From positions 14,522,197-14,586,196 of the forward strand of contig CM057149.1 of assembly GCA_029964075.1 (NCBI GenBank): a stretch of DNA of 64,000 nucleotides, given 5' to 3'. Source of the stretch: Patiria pectinifera. Lineage: Eukaryota; Echinodermata; Asteroidea; Valvatida; Asterinidae. The translations under genes and the position numbers were made by a program. Position 1 is the stretch's first letter; the number at the start of each line of letters is the position of its first letter. Below, one piece after another: positions 44,185 to 57,080 of the stretch. A model generated the notes under the pieces. That model searched no databases. It was given only the letters and a program-made list of their open reading frames with translations, and was not told the origin of the DNA.

Positions 44185-46089
44185 CATCGCCCTTAATGAC
44201 CCTACCCATGCATTGACAAGGCGATTGCGTAGTTTATCCGGGCCCTGTTCCTGGAGCGAACATCCAACTTTAGGTTATTGGACCATTTGTCCTTTCTCTA
44301 TGATTGGACTAACGTCAGTGTATGCGTGGAGGAATAATCCTCCATGGTTTATGGTTCATCGTGTTAGTGACATTTAAAACCGACAGGAGTGTCGGTGGAT
44401 AGCCCCACTAGAGTGGCTTGCATATTGCTGCACTATATCCTAGAGCCACACATCACGGGTAGCCGAAGTGAGCTGAAATTGCCAACTTTGCAGGCGCACG
44501 AAACTGTAGAGCTTGCAAGTATTGGTTGCATTCTATGATCTCTCTCTCATTCTATGATTTCCCTCCACCACTATCGCCGTCACAAACACTGATCCCGAAA
44601 CAATCACTCCCTAATTATCATCCAACAATGTATCGGTGTATGGAGCATCCTTTACCAAGTCTGGGCTTGTATTAGGTCCGCAAAATGTACCCCAAAAATG
44701 TACATTTCTAATGTTAAATAGAATGAATCGTCTAACGAAATGACCGGAGCCATTTTGGAAATATTGCACACAGCTGCGCTGGTGTCGTACAAAAATCGGA
44801 CTCCCAAATCGGATTCGTTTACTCTCTTATTATTGGTCAAACCCTTTCACATGACAGGTCCTTCTCCTAATAGGCATGCGCAATACTACCAATGAGTCCG
44901 TATTTCACAGAGTAGTAAATTCACGCTGCACACCGGCCTGTCCGTAAGCCTCGTGCGCGCAGCAGCCGCGTGCGTTGCAATGCATTATGGGATTGAGAAA
45001 ATCATCGCAGCGCCCTGTGCCGAATGTGATCCGTGTCGAGAATTTGTAGTGTGAATTCACAGGGGCCGTAGCCAGATTGAACGTTACACGGTTCACGTAG
45101 CGGCCGTTCCCGTAAAGGACAGTGTGAACGTCGCGTCTCTCCGATCCGTGTCGAAAAATACTCGGGCTGAACCGGGTTGGATCCGGGTAGGTTTCAACAC
45201 GGTTCGAAACGGAGATAGTGTGAAAAGGCCTAATGTGACTGCAATGTGCTTACAATTAGCCTTTGCGCAATTTCAACTTCGTGTTGCACAACAAGAGTTT
45301 ACAAATTTTTTATGAGAGATAAAACAAAGCAGATGAATGTCTTGGGGGTCGTGGAAACCAAATCTGCATTCTGCAATTTTTCATCTACATGCATGACATG
45401 TAGTCAAACAGAAGATGGAAACTTTTGACAAAGTTGGAGCAGACAAAACGTCTGAAGCCATGGTGCTGTTAAAAAAAATTCAAAAATAAATAAATAAATA
45501 AAAAAATCAATTCTTTTTTTTGCATTTTAATACTTCAAAATAATAAGTTTTCTTTGATTTTGTTGGTATCCCGCTGTGATTTTGCACGCATGTGGCTATA
45601 ACTGTTGATCTCTCAAAACTAAATCGTGAATAATACACACGTCATGCACGTGTTGAAATTGCGAAAAAGCTTAGGTGAAAGTCTTCCATAACCAAAAATA
45701 ATCTGATAATGTTCTGAACAGCAAAACCCAGCTTGTTTACATATATTTTGGATAAAAACAAACAAACAAACGGAATAACTGTCAAAGTTGTGATGATTTT
45801 GCTCACAATATCCAGAAATAGTTTGCCTGACAATATTTTTGAAGAAAAGGCTAGAACTTCGGTTACTGGACTTCAAAATTTTAGCTTGTCCGGTGTCCCT
45901 CAACGTTTTAAATTTCTTTGTCTTGAACAGATCACATTTTTTTTTACATTCTGTATTATTCTATTTTTGGAGTTAAATACTTTGAAATTATAAAAAAAAA
46001 ATATAAAATACGTTCCATTCTTTACGTCATTTCTGGGAAAAATGGGTCTGATACAATCAATTATCTTTCGGGCGTTTTGGCTTATGAGT
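44185..46089. other. Sequence without recognised gene
   Basis: 44860-45060 has a GC-richer patch sharing taggcatgcgcaa-actacca with 1873-1890. (aaat)n at 45484-45506. No gene. Confidence 0.4.
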
Positions 46090-46400
46090 CATGGTTTTAC
46101 ACATATTTATTTGTGAACAACCCGTTGAAGTAAATATCTCTGCGACTGATCGTGCGTCATTTGTCACTTGCCCGCTGTGCGTGGCTTTCATCTCAACCAA
46201 TTAGTGAATAACAGCGCAAGGTTACTTGTAATTTTCCTCGTACGCATTGGAACCCCAATTAATTAACGGATACGGAAGGTCTATTAATAAACAATGAGTT
46301 GTATAATTGAGTCGTTCAGTAATGAATTGCCGATTTAATTAATTCGAAGCACTGTCATGACTGTATTTGGAGATTGAGTTGTGGGCACAAGTTACGGTAC
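46090..46400. promoter_or_regulatory. Candidate non-coding regulatory block (homeodomain-site rich)
   Basis: Complex, apparently single-copy sequence with several ATTAATTAA/TTAATTAATT and ATTAATAAAC strings (46257, 46283, 46334) and caaccaattag. This texture is typical of deeply conserved developmental enhancers, but conservation is not shown here. Confidence 0.25.
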
Positions 46401-46409
46401 GTAACCATA

Positions 46410-46765
46410 ATGTACAAGTACACATGTACTGGTATACCGACCAGTACAAAAATGTATACAATAGATTATGTACAATGTATGTTCATGTACATGTTTGTAA
46501 TGGTGACTAAAATGCCAGTGCACAGTGCACATTTTCTGAAATCATGACAATGCACCACTTCCCTTGATAAAACGATAATTGATTGTTCAGCTTTCTATTG
46601 TTGTGGCACACACATGTATCATGTATGAGCATATCATATGTATAATGCTATGTACATGTATTGTTAGCTGAGATCGGACCATGTACATTTGAACATGTAC
46701 GTGTACCGTAGATGTACACGTACATACAGTGTCGATGTACATGTACATGTACATGTAGGTGCATC
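46410..46765. repeat. ACATGTAC-rich palindromic simple sequence
   Basis: Dense overlapping tacatgta, gtacatgtac and ggtataccgacc strings. Similar clusters occur at 55925-56040, 61060-61200 and 61430-61640. Nearly every 6-8 base word is self-complementary. Confidence 0.75.
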
Positions 46766-47181
46766 CAAAGTTCAAGCTCAGACCTGTTTATTTGCTTTAC
46801 ATATACTTTTCTAGACATGTTTTTTAAATTGTGCATTGGAAAAGACATGCAAGTTTTATCCACAATCATATTAAATTTCTTGTAGGGAGCCTACTGGATC
46901 TGTGTCAAAGATGTACATGTAGCATTTAGATGAAAAGCCATCTCGCACAGGACTTAAAAATAAAGAACCCTCAAAGATGTATGATTTCATTTTATGTTCT
47001 GTGTTTAGTTCTTGGCCCTAAATTACGTGTAGGTTAACCCCAAACATTCCAATGGGAGCACGATGTTTAACCCTGTTGCTCCCAGTAGGCATCTTGGACA
47101 GCTTAGAGCACAGTTGCTAAGCACTCTGGTAACATAATTTTGTGATTGTGAATGGTTTCAAAGATATAATTTACATGTAAT

Positions 47182-47576
47182 CAGGGTTCGACCTTAATTT
47201 TGTTCACTGGCCAGCCGGGGCTACTGAAACAGACTCTTAACTAGCCCGCGGGCATTTTCACGAGCCCACATTTTTTTTTAACTCAAATACAAAATGGCAT
47301 ATTTTCAGGCTCAATTCTGAGGCAATTTTGTCGGTGTTTTTAATAAACAGATCTGATAATTAACCTTTTAAAACAGTTCAAAAACTAGACACAACCTGAT
47401 GAGGTTTTCTTTCTGAATTTAATGATTTATTTTTTTCCTGTCCGTTCATCTTTATTGTATCCCAATAATATTTTGACTCACCAGCCGGGCTACTTAAAGA
47501 ATAGTTTGACTACATGTAGCCCGCCGCTGTTTTGACTAGCAATTGGCTAGTTGGCTACCACTAATTTCGAACCCTG
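47182..47576. mobile_element. hAT-like MITE, CAGGGTTCGA termini
   Basis: Left end CAGGGTTCGACCTTAA, right end TTTCGAACCCTG. Inner words ccagccggggcta / tagcccgc recur near both ends (ccagccgggctac at 47482). Related termini at 26767-27883. Confidence 0.7.
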
Positions 47577-47640
47577 TGTAAGTACACTTTAGTAAAATGA
47601 TGTCATGGATCTGTGCGAGGAACCATTGCACAGCATTTTT

Positions 47641-48024
47641 ACCCCAGCCTTCCCAAATCCTCCAAAATCCTCTTTGCAAAATGGAGCTTTGCAGGATTGA
47701 TTCTATGGCCTACATGTACATATATGGCAAAAAATGTGTGGCTGATTTTGTAGGATGCACTGTGTCAAGGTCTTTCTAGGTGGTACATTTCATAAATTTA
47801 GGCCTACATTATATTTGAAATCCACACTGCTCCAGGATGTCACTGGCTCTGCCTGAACATTGACAGTGATTGCTGGAGGATTTAGCAGGATGAAGGCAGT
47901 GGTCACGCCCACATTGAAGAAATACAGAGGATTTTGGAGGATTGAGGCTGTATGCAAGTTTTATATGGAGGCAGTTGGAGGATTGAGGTTGCATCCTAGC
48001 AAAAATGCCTCTAAGCGCATTAGA
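47641..48024 (-). mobile_element. TTAA-type MITE (family A), copy 4, inverted, decayed ends
   Basis: Contains ttcccaaatcctccaaaatc, the landmark tgcactgtgtcaaggtct and ggaggattgaggttgcatcc. The terminal TTAA/TTAGGG parts are lost or mutated. Confidence 0.78.
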
Positions 48025-50199
48025 AAAAAATATGAATAATTGATTTGTTTATTCAGAACAGAACAAAAATGTTATCTAGCTTAGTAATAACTTTCCGTGG
48101 TCCAGTTATTTTAATTGCGTTACCTTGACAAGACTTGGACACACGTGTTTGTCACTCTGGAATGATTTGAGATAACTGGTCAGGCACATTTCCATTGAGA
48201 TAATTGAGATAATCCAGTTGCTGTATACTGTCATTCCAAATAAATATTTAATTAAATACATGTATTTACACATATACGTACCATATCAGACTTCCAAGTA
48301 CTTGTGCATGGAGTTAGAAAAAGTTGGCGTATTTTACGTACATGTACACTTTTGGAAAAAGTAATACAATATCGTGTTGGGTGTTGTATCATTTTATGGT
48401 ATCCACTCCCTGTTACAGTGTAGTAAATGTTAACATTATCAGTCATTTTTTTGTTACCGGTACATTATTAGGACCAATAATGTAACAACAATTGCCTGAT
48501 AGTGTAGTACATTTTACTACATTATTGGTAAGTTTTTGTTACATGTACTTTATCAGTTCCTGATACAGTTTTTGTGACATTATCGGTTGCCGTTGGTTAC
48601 TCGGTTGTAACACGTGCATTTCGCTGGTACCCAGTTAATCGAGAGCATAAAAACCCACAGTTGTCAACCAGTGAACATGCGTACCACACGATACGGTCGC
48701 ACGCGCACGCATGGTATGCTTACTGTTTTTAAATATTTCTTTTTTGTAGCTCACTACATACACGTACAAGCTGATACTTAAAAAGATTCAAATATGACAT
48801 CGCTGGCATTTTCTCTTCGTACCTGTAGATCTGCTTGAGACCGCTCCAAATTTCAAATATTCAAATTAGAAAAATGCAATCTGGGTAGTTGGTGGTTGAT
48901 CAAATATTTGGAATATTCAGTACAACCCTTAAATTTAATTTTCCTGTAGTTAGACCATTCAAAACACCTCAAAATCTGGGTGCTGGCGCTGCTGGCAAAC
49001 TGGAGGGAAACAAATGCTGGACCTTTTAAAATCCTCCAGAATTTATTGTTACTGCACTACCACACCTTTCAATTCCTTTCGAAAGGTATTGAAATGCAAC
49101 TTACTGAATTTGCCCACAGAGTTGCTTCACCTTTCGAAACCTTTCGAAAAGTCCCAAAGTTCCAGCACTATTTCACCTTTCAAAACCCTTTCAGTCAGGC
49201 AATTTTAAAATGTTCTGAAAGGTCTGATAATTCTCTTTGCCAAGTGCACTGGGCATAGCAGGGATAGATCACTGCCGGTACTTAGATCATGATTTTGAAA
49301 AGTAATACATTAGATTGCTGCGATGCGCATCAATTATATATTTCTTATTCTAGTTGGACAATCCATTTGTTGTGTAGTCCATGCATAAGTTGCCACTTAG
49401 CCAAATTTGTCAGACGCTGCTGCTGTGCGCTCGCGCTCTGGACCTTCAAAGGTCAAACGTTTCCAGGAGTGTTATAAGTAATTCAGTGTTGATCAGTAAT
49501 TCATCGAAGACTGATTAGCTTTGTGCCGGTACAGTGTACGTGTGAATTTGTCCAATAAAAAGTAGTTCTAAAAAAGTAGGTCAAACTTGAAGGTGTATAC
49601 ATGTATGTATAAAAAATGTGAAGAGTTTGATACAAAATAAAAATCACCCTTTATTTTTGCTTAATTTACAGTTCCAGAAAAGCCATCCTTGTGGTTTTTT
49701 TTTATATTTGGGTTTTGTTCTCCGTTTTGAGATTCATGTGACTTGCCCTTCAATTTATACTTGCCTAATTTCTCTGAAAATGTATTCTTCGGTAAGAGGT
49801 TTAACACTGACAATTTTACAAAATATGTGTGTACACGTAGTCACTGAACAAGGCAAAATTAATTTCATCGCAAGTTTTATTTTAAGTGAAATGCTTAAAA
49901 AACAATTTTGGGCTTAGAACTCTGTGACATTTTTTTCAAAATACTTTTTTTAGTGCAGCATTTCCATTTTTACTGCCTGTCAACCGTGACATATGCTAAG
50001 TCTCGAGGGTTTTTTTTCAATAGAAATGTCCCGGTATTTGTGCTTGGATACCTGGATTGCGTGACTACATTTTTACATAAAGTTTGCAGCCAGCAGACTA
50101 AAAATAACTAGAGAAGAATTATGCATGTACCGATACACATCCATGTTTTTAGCTTTTTTTTCTGTGCAGCATTTCTCCTTTTCATTTTCCATGTTCATT
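48025..50199. other. Sequence without recognised gene
   Basis: 48470-48600 has repeated ttatcagt/ttattggt-gttac words. 49060-49200 has several acctttcgaaa repeats. No convincing exon. Confidence 0.4.
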
Positions 50200-50400
50200 A
50201 AGTGTGCTGCTAGAATGTACGTGGCTGTGTGAACCTGTTTCTTTTTATCCTGAAGGCCCTGAGGAATCTCCCACTGTTCAATCCTTTCTAGCAGCAGGAC
50301 ATTGACAATTTGACAGGCTTATTACTTCAAAAGGATGCTGTGCAGTCATGCCTGTTATTAATTATAACACACACTCCTGTATATTTTTTTTAGAAAGTTT
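50200..50400. promoter_or_regulatory. Candidate non-coding regulatory block
   Basis: Complex sequence (ctgaaggccctgaggaatct, cctgttattaattataacac) with no match elsewhere in the window. Its possible regulatory role is inference. Confidence 0.2.
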
Positions 50401-50554
50401 ATGATCACTTTCCCGACAAGCTGAAGTACCGGTATTCATCCTCTGAACAATCAAGAAATAAAATAAAATCAAAGGAAACAAATTGGGCCAAATAGTTAAA
50501 ACTAAAGGTGCAATGTAGTTTTAACACTGTAAACATGGTAAATGATTTTTTTTA

Positions 50555-50849
50555 TAGCCGATTTTCAAGGATGCACTGTGTCAAGGTCTTAGACCGTGCA
50601 TAAATTTAGGCCAGGATTCTACTTGAAATCCTCCGCACTACTCCAGGGTGCCAGTGGCAATCTGCCTCAACATATTGACAGTGATTTCTGGAGGATTTTG
50701 CAGGATTGAGGCAGTTGGTCACACCTCCAAGCAGCGCATTTAAGAAATAAAGGAGGATTTTGCAGGATCGAGGCTGTATTCAATTTGTACATGGAGGCAG
50801 TTGGAGGGTTTTACAGGATTGCGGTCGCATCGTAGGAAGTTAGGGTTAA
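50555..50849 (-). mobile_element. Family A MITE, copy 5, truncated
   Basis: Ends ggaagttagggTTAA at the right. The left end is truncated inside the landmark aggatgcactgtgtcaagg. Internal gaggattttgcaggattgag blocks present. Confidence 0.78.
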
Positions 50850-51159
50850 AACAAATTACATGGCCCTTTAAAAATTCGAAAAAGGGAATATTCACAAAAT
50901 GAACTCTTGTGGGTGTGAGGTTTCACAAATGAATTTCACTGTAACAATGAGTTTTCCTGCTTTCTTTGAACTTGATGTACCATTTAAAAAATTCCTATCG
51001 CAGTCCATTGTAACATTTACGTGCACGCACGTATTCAATTTCAGGCTCTCGTTCCTAAATTGACAAAAACCAAAACAGCACCTCAGATGGCCGTGACACT
51101 GAAAAGTACACACTCATTTGCCCAGCAGATCGTGAAATATCAAATTGACTTAAGTACCT

Positions 51160-51450
51160 GTCCCTAGACGTGGTCGTCACAGTTCCCTACAATAATTTGT
51201 ATTTCTTTGTGGAATTAAATGCAATTAATTCATGTACATCAGCTGCATCCGAGAGCTCGTTCTCTCTCCTCTTATTTTCCCTCCCGGTTTGGTACCGTAA
51301 ATTGATTAGCTCCCATCAAATTTGCCGTGTGTGCCTGGAGTGTGTTGTTTGCACACCGGCCACATCATAACGGTTAATATTCCATCCGCGCTATGACAAC
51401 CTTGCCATGGTAATGTAATAATTAATGCAACGGGGCCTGGGAAGGTTTTG
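51160..51450. promoter_or_regulatory. Candidate non-coding regulatory block
   Basis: Includes aaatgcaattaattcatg, gtaaattgattagctcccat and gtaataattaatgcaac: clustered TAAT cores and a TGATTAG (PBX/HOX-like) string in otherwise complex, GC-balanced DNA. No repeat match in the window. Confidence 0.25.
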
Positions 51451-51680
51451 CGTTGTACATGTAGGTGGTCCTACAGTGTAGCTTTAAAAAAAAAAAAATG
51501 GGTGTTTTTAGTAACCAGATTAACCTTAAGGTTTTGCGTGTTCCCTTTCATGTACGATCACTAGTAGAGTGAATTTTTTTATGTTTTTTAAAACATTTTT
51601 GTAGTTGATCATCTTTTTCAAGGACTCAACTGTGTCAGCTTGTATTAAATCAGATAGAATTTCTTTAAAAAAATGCTTTA

Positions 51681-52044
51681 AATTCGGGCGATTCACAGTG
51701 CAGTGCGCCACCAAGAGTTTGCCATGGAGGGTCCATTTTTCAGGCTTGCAGTCAACAAAACACGGCCATTCGAATGAGTGTCAGAAGACAACTTGAGCTA
51801 ATATATTATAGATTGGAGCACAGCGTTCTGCCACCTTACAAAAAACACCATATTGATAAGAGGAAAAGAAAAGGGCAAACAGATCCTCGAATCATACACT
51901 TACGAAACTACTGACCGGAAAAAACTAACAATTTCAAATGTCCCGCGCTGCGAATTTGTCGACCATCTCCCACAATGCACTGGGAAAAATTAACTCTCCG
52001 TGGCAAACTCTTGGTGGCGCACTGCATTGTGAATCGCCCGAATT
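51681..52044 (+). mobile_element. TIR element AATTCGGGCGATTCAC, copy 1
   Basis: Ends aattcgggcgattcacagtg and cattgtgaatcgcccgaatt; TIRs run about 42 bp through ccaccaagagtttgcca. The interior contains gtgtcagaagacaacttgagc. A second copy with the interior reversed relative to this one is at 58193-58551. Confidence 0.9.
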
Positions 52045-52380
52045 AAACAGACCTTATTCATGAGGAAGCCATTCTCGACTTCTGTTTTATAAATTGTAAA
52101 CTGTTGAATGAGATGGTGCCAGACTATTCTATGATTGGAGTGCATGCGCGTGCCAAGCCTCACTTATTATTTTTTTTTAAATGTGGCTTAAAACATTGAA
52201 GTACCGGTACATACATTGTAAAAGGTTTCATCACAAATTTGACATTATTCATCAGAGAAGACTGGTATTACATGTATGTACATGTAATTTGTAAGGATCG
52301 TTTATTTCATTGCTTTCATGCAAGTTCCCAAAGTTGAACCTCGCTTTTAATTTAATATGGCCGAGTCTTTTAAGTGTTAA
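52045..52380. mobile_element. Diverged relative of the 11631-11937 element
   Basis: Abuts the previous element: accttattcatgagg, ttgaatgagatggtgccagac and atatggccgagtc are in the same order as in 11631-11937. Confidence 0.6.
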
Positions 52381-54319
52381 TAGAAACTCTAAACACATTT
52401 TTTTTGGCACTGTTACTGGAAACACAACAATTATTCCGTGTGGCCCTTGCAATCATGTAGTAACCCGTTGAGTAGAACCGTCTAAGTGTTCCTGGTATAT
52501 AAGAGCTTTGTCAGAGCCCAGCACTTGAGGCAGCCATCTTGGCAGTGGCCAGGGTACATCCTTAATACAGGACAGCAGCTGGCTGGCCGCGACTCAATTC
52601 TAATTCGATTCCAGACAAGGTTACCGGTATATGCATACATGCGTGTGGGTTTCTACTCATTGAATGTGCACATTTTATAGGAGCTCGCTGGACCCGCTGA
52701 GTTGTTTTCTTTCTGTGTAAGGAAAGTGGAAAACAATTTTGATCAAATCAGTGTTCAGGTGTTGGTAATTGTTTTTTTGCCAAGTGACGATTGCGGTCTT
52801 GAAAATGATGATAGAGGCAAAAATATAATAGTTTGGATTTTTTAATAGGAACTAGTGCAGTGCCCGTCTAAAATGTGCATGTTCGGGAAACGCAAATTGC
52901 TTTGCCGCTGGTATAGGTTGCATACTTGCAGAGTTTTGGAGAACTGCTCGTGCAAACAACGTACGCGATTCAATGGTGTTGTTTTCACAGGTTGAACGCA
53001 CACTAATGTCAAAATTTGTGCCAAGTTTGAAGTTCGACCACCTACAATGGTCGCTCAGTCGACTGCAAAAATAATGTGCCCGTGTACATACGAAAACATG
53101 GTATGCAGTGCTTTTTACCCATTGATCCATTGTATTCACCCATACTGGACAATGTATTGCCCTGCAATGCACGTGCGCGTGCCCGTCCTTTTTGCATTGT
53201 TTGCCATTGTTGCGCACGCGCGCTTTAGCTTAAACATGACGTAAACAATTGAAAAGAACTTCAGCGCGTGCGGGTGTTATGTTCTAAGCTATATACTGCC
53301 ACGTTTGCCTCTTAAAATACTGCTTTTTTTGCAGCTTTTTCGAGAACCGCTGGTCCAAACCACTTTAAACTTTGCACTGCACATTCTGTTGTGCCGAAAA
53401 ATACATCCGCCGATTTTCAACTTCATACGGTGCCCGCTTCTGGAGATAATCGACGGACAGACAGACAAACAGAGATTCCTGGAATTATAGTAAGATAAAC
53501 ATCCATTCGTCACCGACACCACGAACTGACACTCACGTGCAAGTGGGTGTCAGTTTGTAAAAACCGCGTATTATAATCAACAATTTCGGTTTCACGAACT
53601 AACACCTAGGCGAGGCACATCGGACACTGATACAAAATAGCTTGATTTGTTGCGGCAATACAGTTCGGAGAAAAATGGTAAATTGAAAGGTTTTACGTGA
53701 ATTTAATCTGTCCATGTACTTGTGGGATTTTATTACACAAAAATTTATTTATAAACTTGTTTTAACTGGTGAAACTAAGATCAGTGTCAATCTCATTTTG
53801 TAAGAACACCTCATACATGTTGTGCAAGTCATCCAACATTGTCCTATGACTGAAACCCATTGCACATTTTTACTACCCTATAAATGTTGATTGACCATTC
53901 ACGCATGGAAATATGGTACTGTTTGCATTATATTCAAGTGTTAAGTGGACTGTTCGTTAATCAATCAATTTCCAGGTGCGCATAGTTGTTTGTGTTACTG
54001 GTTGAGCTTCCAGTGTTTATACGGGTACCGGAAGTATATTTATTTAACTTTTGATGCTGGTATTATTCATGAAAGAAAGAACAGGATATGTGAAGCGTTT
54101 GTAGTTTTGTTGTGTTGCGCGAAAATATTACTTTGTCTTTTACAAGTATTATCTGGTGATGTTGACACTTCTAAAATATAAAATGTCTCAGTTACATGGT
54201 TGAAATTATTTGGATTGAAAGGATCGAGGTTGAAACATGACTTTTAAAAAACTTTATTTCAGTGTCTTACAAACATGTATGTTTACATTATGAATTCACC
54301 ATTTATAAGATGACTGTTA
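52381..54319. other. Sequence without recognised gene
   Basis: 52968-53003 (gcgattcaatggtgttgtt, cacaggttgaacgcaca) recurs at 63869-63910. 53290-53490 ends in gacggacagacagac-aaacag, typical of a dispersed repeat. No exon recognised. Confidence 0.45.
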
Positions 54320-54746
54320 GTAACCCTAACTCCCTAGGCATTTTTGCTAAGATGTAACCTCAATCCTGCAAAATCCTCCAACTGCATGCCTCCATGTAAA
54401 AATAGCATACAGCCTCAATCCTGCAAAATCCTCTGTTATTTCTTCATTGTGGTCCTTGGAGGGGTGACCACTGCCTCAATCCTGCAAAATCCTCCAGCAA
54501 TCACTGTCAATATGTTGAGGCAGAGCCAGTGACATCCTGGAGCAGTGCCGAGGATTTCAAGTATAATATACATGTAGGCCGAAATGTACCGGTATTATGC
54601 ATGGCTGAGCATAAACAACACAAGGTCCGTCCAAAAGACACAGTGCATCCTCCGAAATCAGCCACTTATTTTGCCATATCCTCAATCCTGCAAAATCCTC
54701 CATTTTGCAAAGAGGATTTCGGAGGATTAGGGAAGGTCAGGGTAAA
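54320..54746 (+). mobile_element. Family A MITE, copy 6, near full length
   Basis: Starts gtaaccctaactccctaggc and ends gggaaggtcagggtaaa. It contains all landmarks including the run of atcctgcaaaatcctcc words and ggtccgtccaaaagacacag. Outer TTAA mutated at both ends. Confidence 0.85.
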
Positions 54747-55194
54747 GGTTTGCATGCATGTACGGGCAAGAGTAGATTTTTATTTTCATTCAGGGCTATT
54801 TATAGCAAATGTATGCAGTATTGAGCCAGGCCTGCAACACACAGACACGTACCCAGTACATATAGTTGAATAATTTCATATACAGTGGGCCTGGCCAAAG
54901 TCCATCTTCAATTTGTAATCCTGGATGAGGCAATACGTGTGTAGAGGTTACATCTAGGGTGATGGAAAGGGCAACGCATACCAGAGATGCACACGGGATA
55001 TATCTTCAATGTATGTAAAACGTGATCGTTGATAGCACTTGTTTGTGCTGCCAATGAAAGGACTCACCGTTAACGTGTATGGATTAATTCTCCTCCTGAA
55101 TATGTAACGTATGTAAATTTGGTTCTGTTAACCTTAGCCCTTTTAAGGGGCTCAATCCAACGGGATCCAACTTTTTCTACATTGTACATATCTG

Positions 55195-55745
55195 CTGGGT
55201 AAGCACCATCAATATATCGATAATAGATTATTCAGTATTAATTTGATATCAAATCACCGATAGCAATTATTTAATCATATCGAAATATCGAAATTTTCGA
55301 TAGGAATGATTTTGAAAATATCGAAAATGCGCCAGATTATCGTCAAAATAAATCTCCCGTTTGTGCTTTTACTTTGTCTTTAACATTTGCTGCATCATGA
55401 AATAAACGTGTGCTTGTGACTCCAAATAAACGTGTGCTTGTGACTCAAAAAAAAAAAAAAATGCCAAGTGGCGTCGCTTTGCTGCGTTTGCTGGAATTCA
55501 CGGTCTCCCCCAATGTACCTCAAAACAAACCACCCGTTCCTGACAAACACTCGGTTCTGAGATTTGTTTTTGAAATGTTGAGCAATATGCTCCAGAGAAA
55601 GCCGTGGATTATTGGGACTTAAGATTGATTTTTATAATCATCTTTATTGTCTATAACTTTTGACATGGGACAACGATATATCGAATATTCTCGATATTGG
55701 ATATCCGATATCGATTTTTGAAAATTCTGATATCGACAGTGCTTG
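55195..55745. mobile_element. TIR element with ATCGAT-rich ends
   Basis: Left end aagcaccatcaatatatcga, right end gatatcgacagtgctt: inverted AAGCACYRTCRATAT. Both subterminal parts are full of atatcga words. Within it, 55403-55454 has two tandem copies of aataaacgtgtgcttgtgac followed by a run of 14 A. Confidence 0.65.
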
Positions 55746-56370
55746 GCTAATTACTGCTGGGTCCTGTTGGACTTAGCAGTAAACTCCTTGTTTCCTGTTG
55801 AAATCTATTTAGCAAGGTAGTCCTGGAGAACTACATGTACTAGGGAGTTGGTGGCATTATTTAGACAAATTCCATTTCAGGTGAATCTACATGTAACACT
55901 TTTTGTTCAAAATATTCCTCATCTATACACATGTACAGGTACATACATGTACATCGTACATGTACATGTAAAAAAACACTGGGTGAAATGACAATGAACA
56001 AAAAATGTACAATACATGTGTCCACATGTATACATGTTCATAAATCATACTTAATGATAATTTGCATTTATTCAAAATTCTTTACCTGAAACATTTGAAG
56101 ATAAATTCTGGAGAGTATGCATGTCTTATCACTCAGGCAGTTTTTAAAAAACCACTTCCTCCATGCATTGCCCCAAACTGCTTTGCCTGTTACTTTCTGT
56201 ATGGATTTACCTCATGTGAATTCATTATTTTCAAGGAATCAAGTTTATACAATTTACATGTGTACAATGTAATAAAATGTAATAAATGTGACTTAATGTA
56301 ATACAATAAAGTAATACAAGTGCTGATGGGTTGAATTCCTTGACTTTGCCAGGAGTAGGAGTATTTTTGT

Positions 56371-57080
56371 TCTAGTCCCTTGCAGATTACTCCCCAGGTA
56401 CAACATGAAATGCATGTTAACCAATCCGCCTAGGTAGAGCTGGAGGCAATTTGGGTTAAGTGGCTTGCCCATGGACACAGCATTCATACACTGCTAAAAA
56501 CAGTTTTCTTAAAATTAGAAAAACCGTCATCAATAATGGGACTGGAAATGAACTTTTATGCTCGAAAGCCATCGTATTTCAAGAAAACTTTTCTTGTATT
56601 GCTCCCTAGAAATATTTCTTGAGACAAAATTTATAATTTTCTTATATTAATTAACAAATTTAAAATCCTACAGTTTGTAACTCCCTAGGCCTTTTTGCTA
56701 GGATGTAGCCTCAATCCTGCAAAATCCTCCAGCTATGACTGTCAATGGGCTGAGGCAGAGGCAGTGACATCCTGGAGCAGTGCGGAGGATTTCAAGCATA
56801 ATCAAGGACTAAATTTATGCTAGGCTGAGCATAAACAACACAAGGTCCGGCCCAAGACCTTGACACAGTGCGTCCTCCGAAATCAGCAACGCACTTTTGC
56901 CATGTAACCTCAATCCTGCAAATTCCTCCAATTTGCAAAAAGGATTTTGGAGGATTTGGGATGGTTATAGGGTTAATTAGAAAATAATTTTTAGCAGCAC
57001 TTGTATGAATTGCCCGCAGCTACATTCGAACCCTTGACCCTCTGATCGTGCGTCACGAACCCTAACCACTAGGCTACACT
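56371..57080 (-). mobile_element. SINE split by a TIR element and a MITE (three-level nest)
   Basis: SINE body at 56371-56485 (tagtcccttgcagattactc, gtggcttgcccatggacaca) and head at 57003-57080 (cattcgaacccttgaccctc, aaccactaggctaca). Between them is an element with ends acactgctaaaaac / ttttagcagcacttgt, which itself contains the family A MITE at 56676-56976. Confidence 0.82.
56676..56976 (+). mobile_element. Family A MITE, copy 7
   Basis: Starts tttgtaactccctaggcc and ends ggttatagggTTAA. Keeps cacaaggtccggcccaagac. It lacks one internal block compared with copy 6. Innermost element of the nest. Confidence 0.85.

Noticed and set aside
44168..44377. 69-codon plus-strand ORF
   Set aside because: It begins in the 43971-44184 duplication, and there is no family resemblance or splice support.
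53289..53522. Overlapping ORFs on both strands around a gacggacagacagac stretch
   Set aside because: Looks like a dispersed repeat with a simple-sequence end. Neither frame resembles a known protein.
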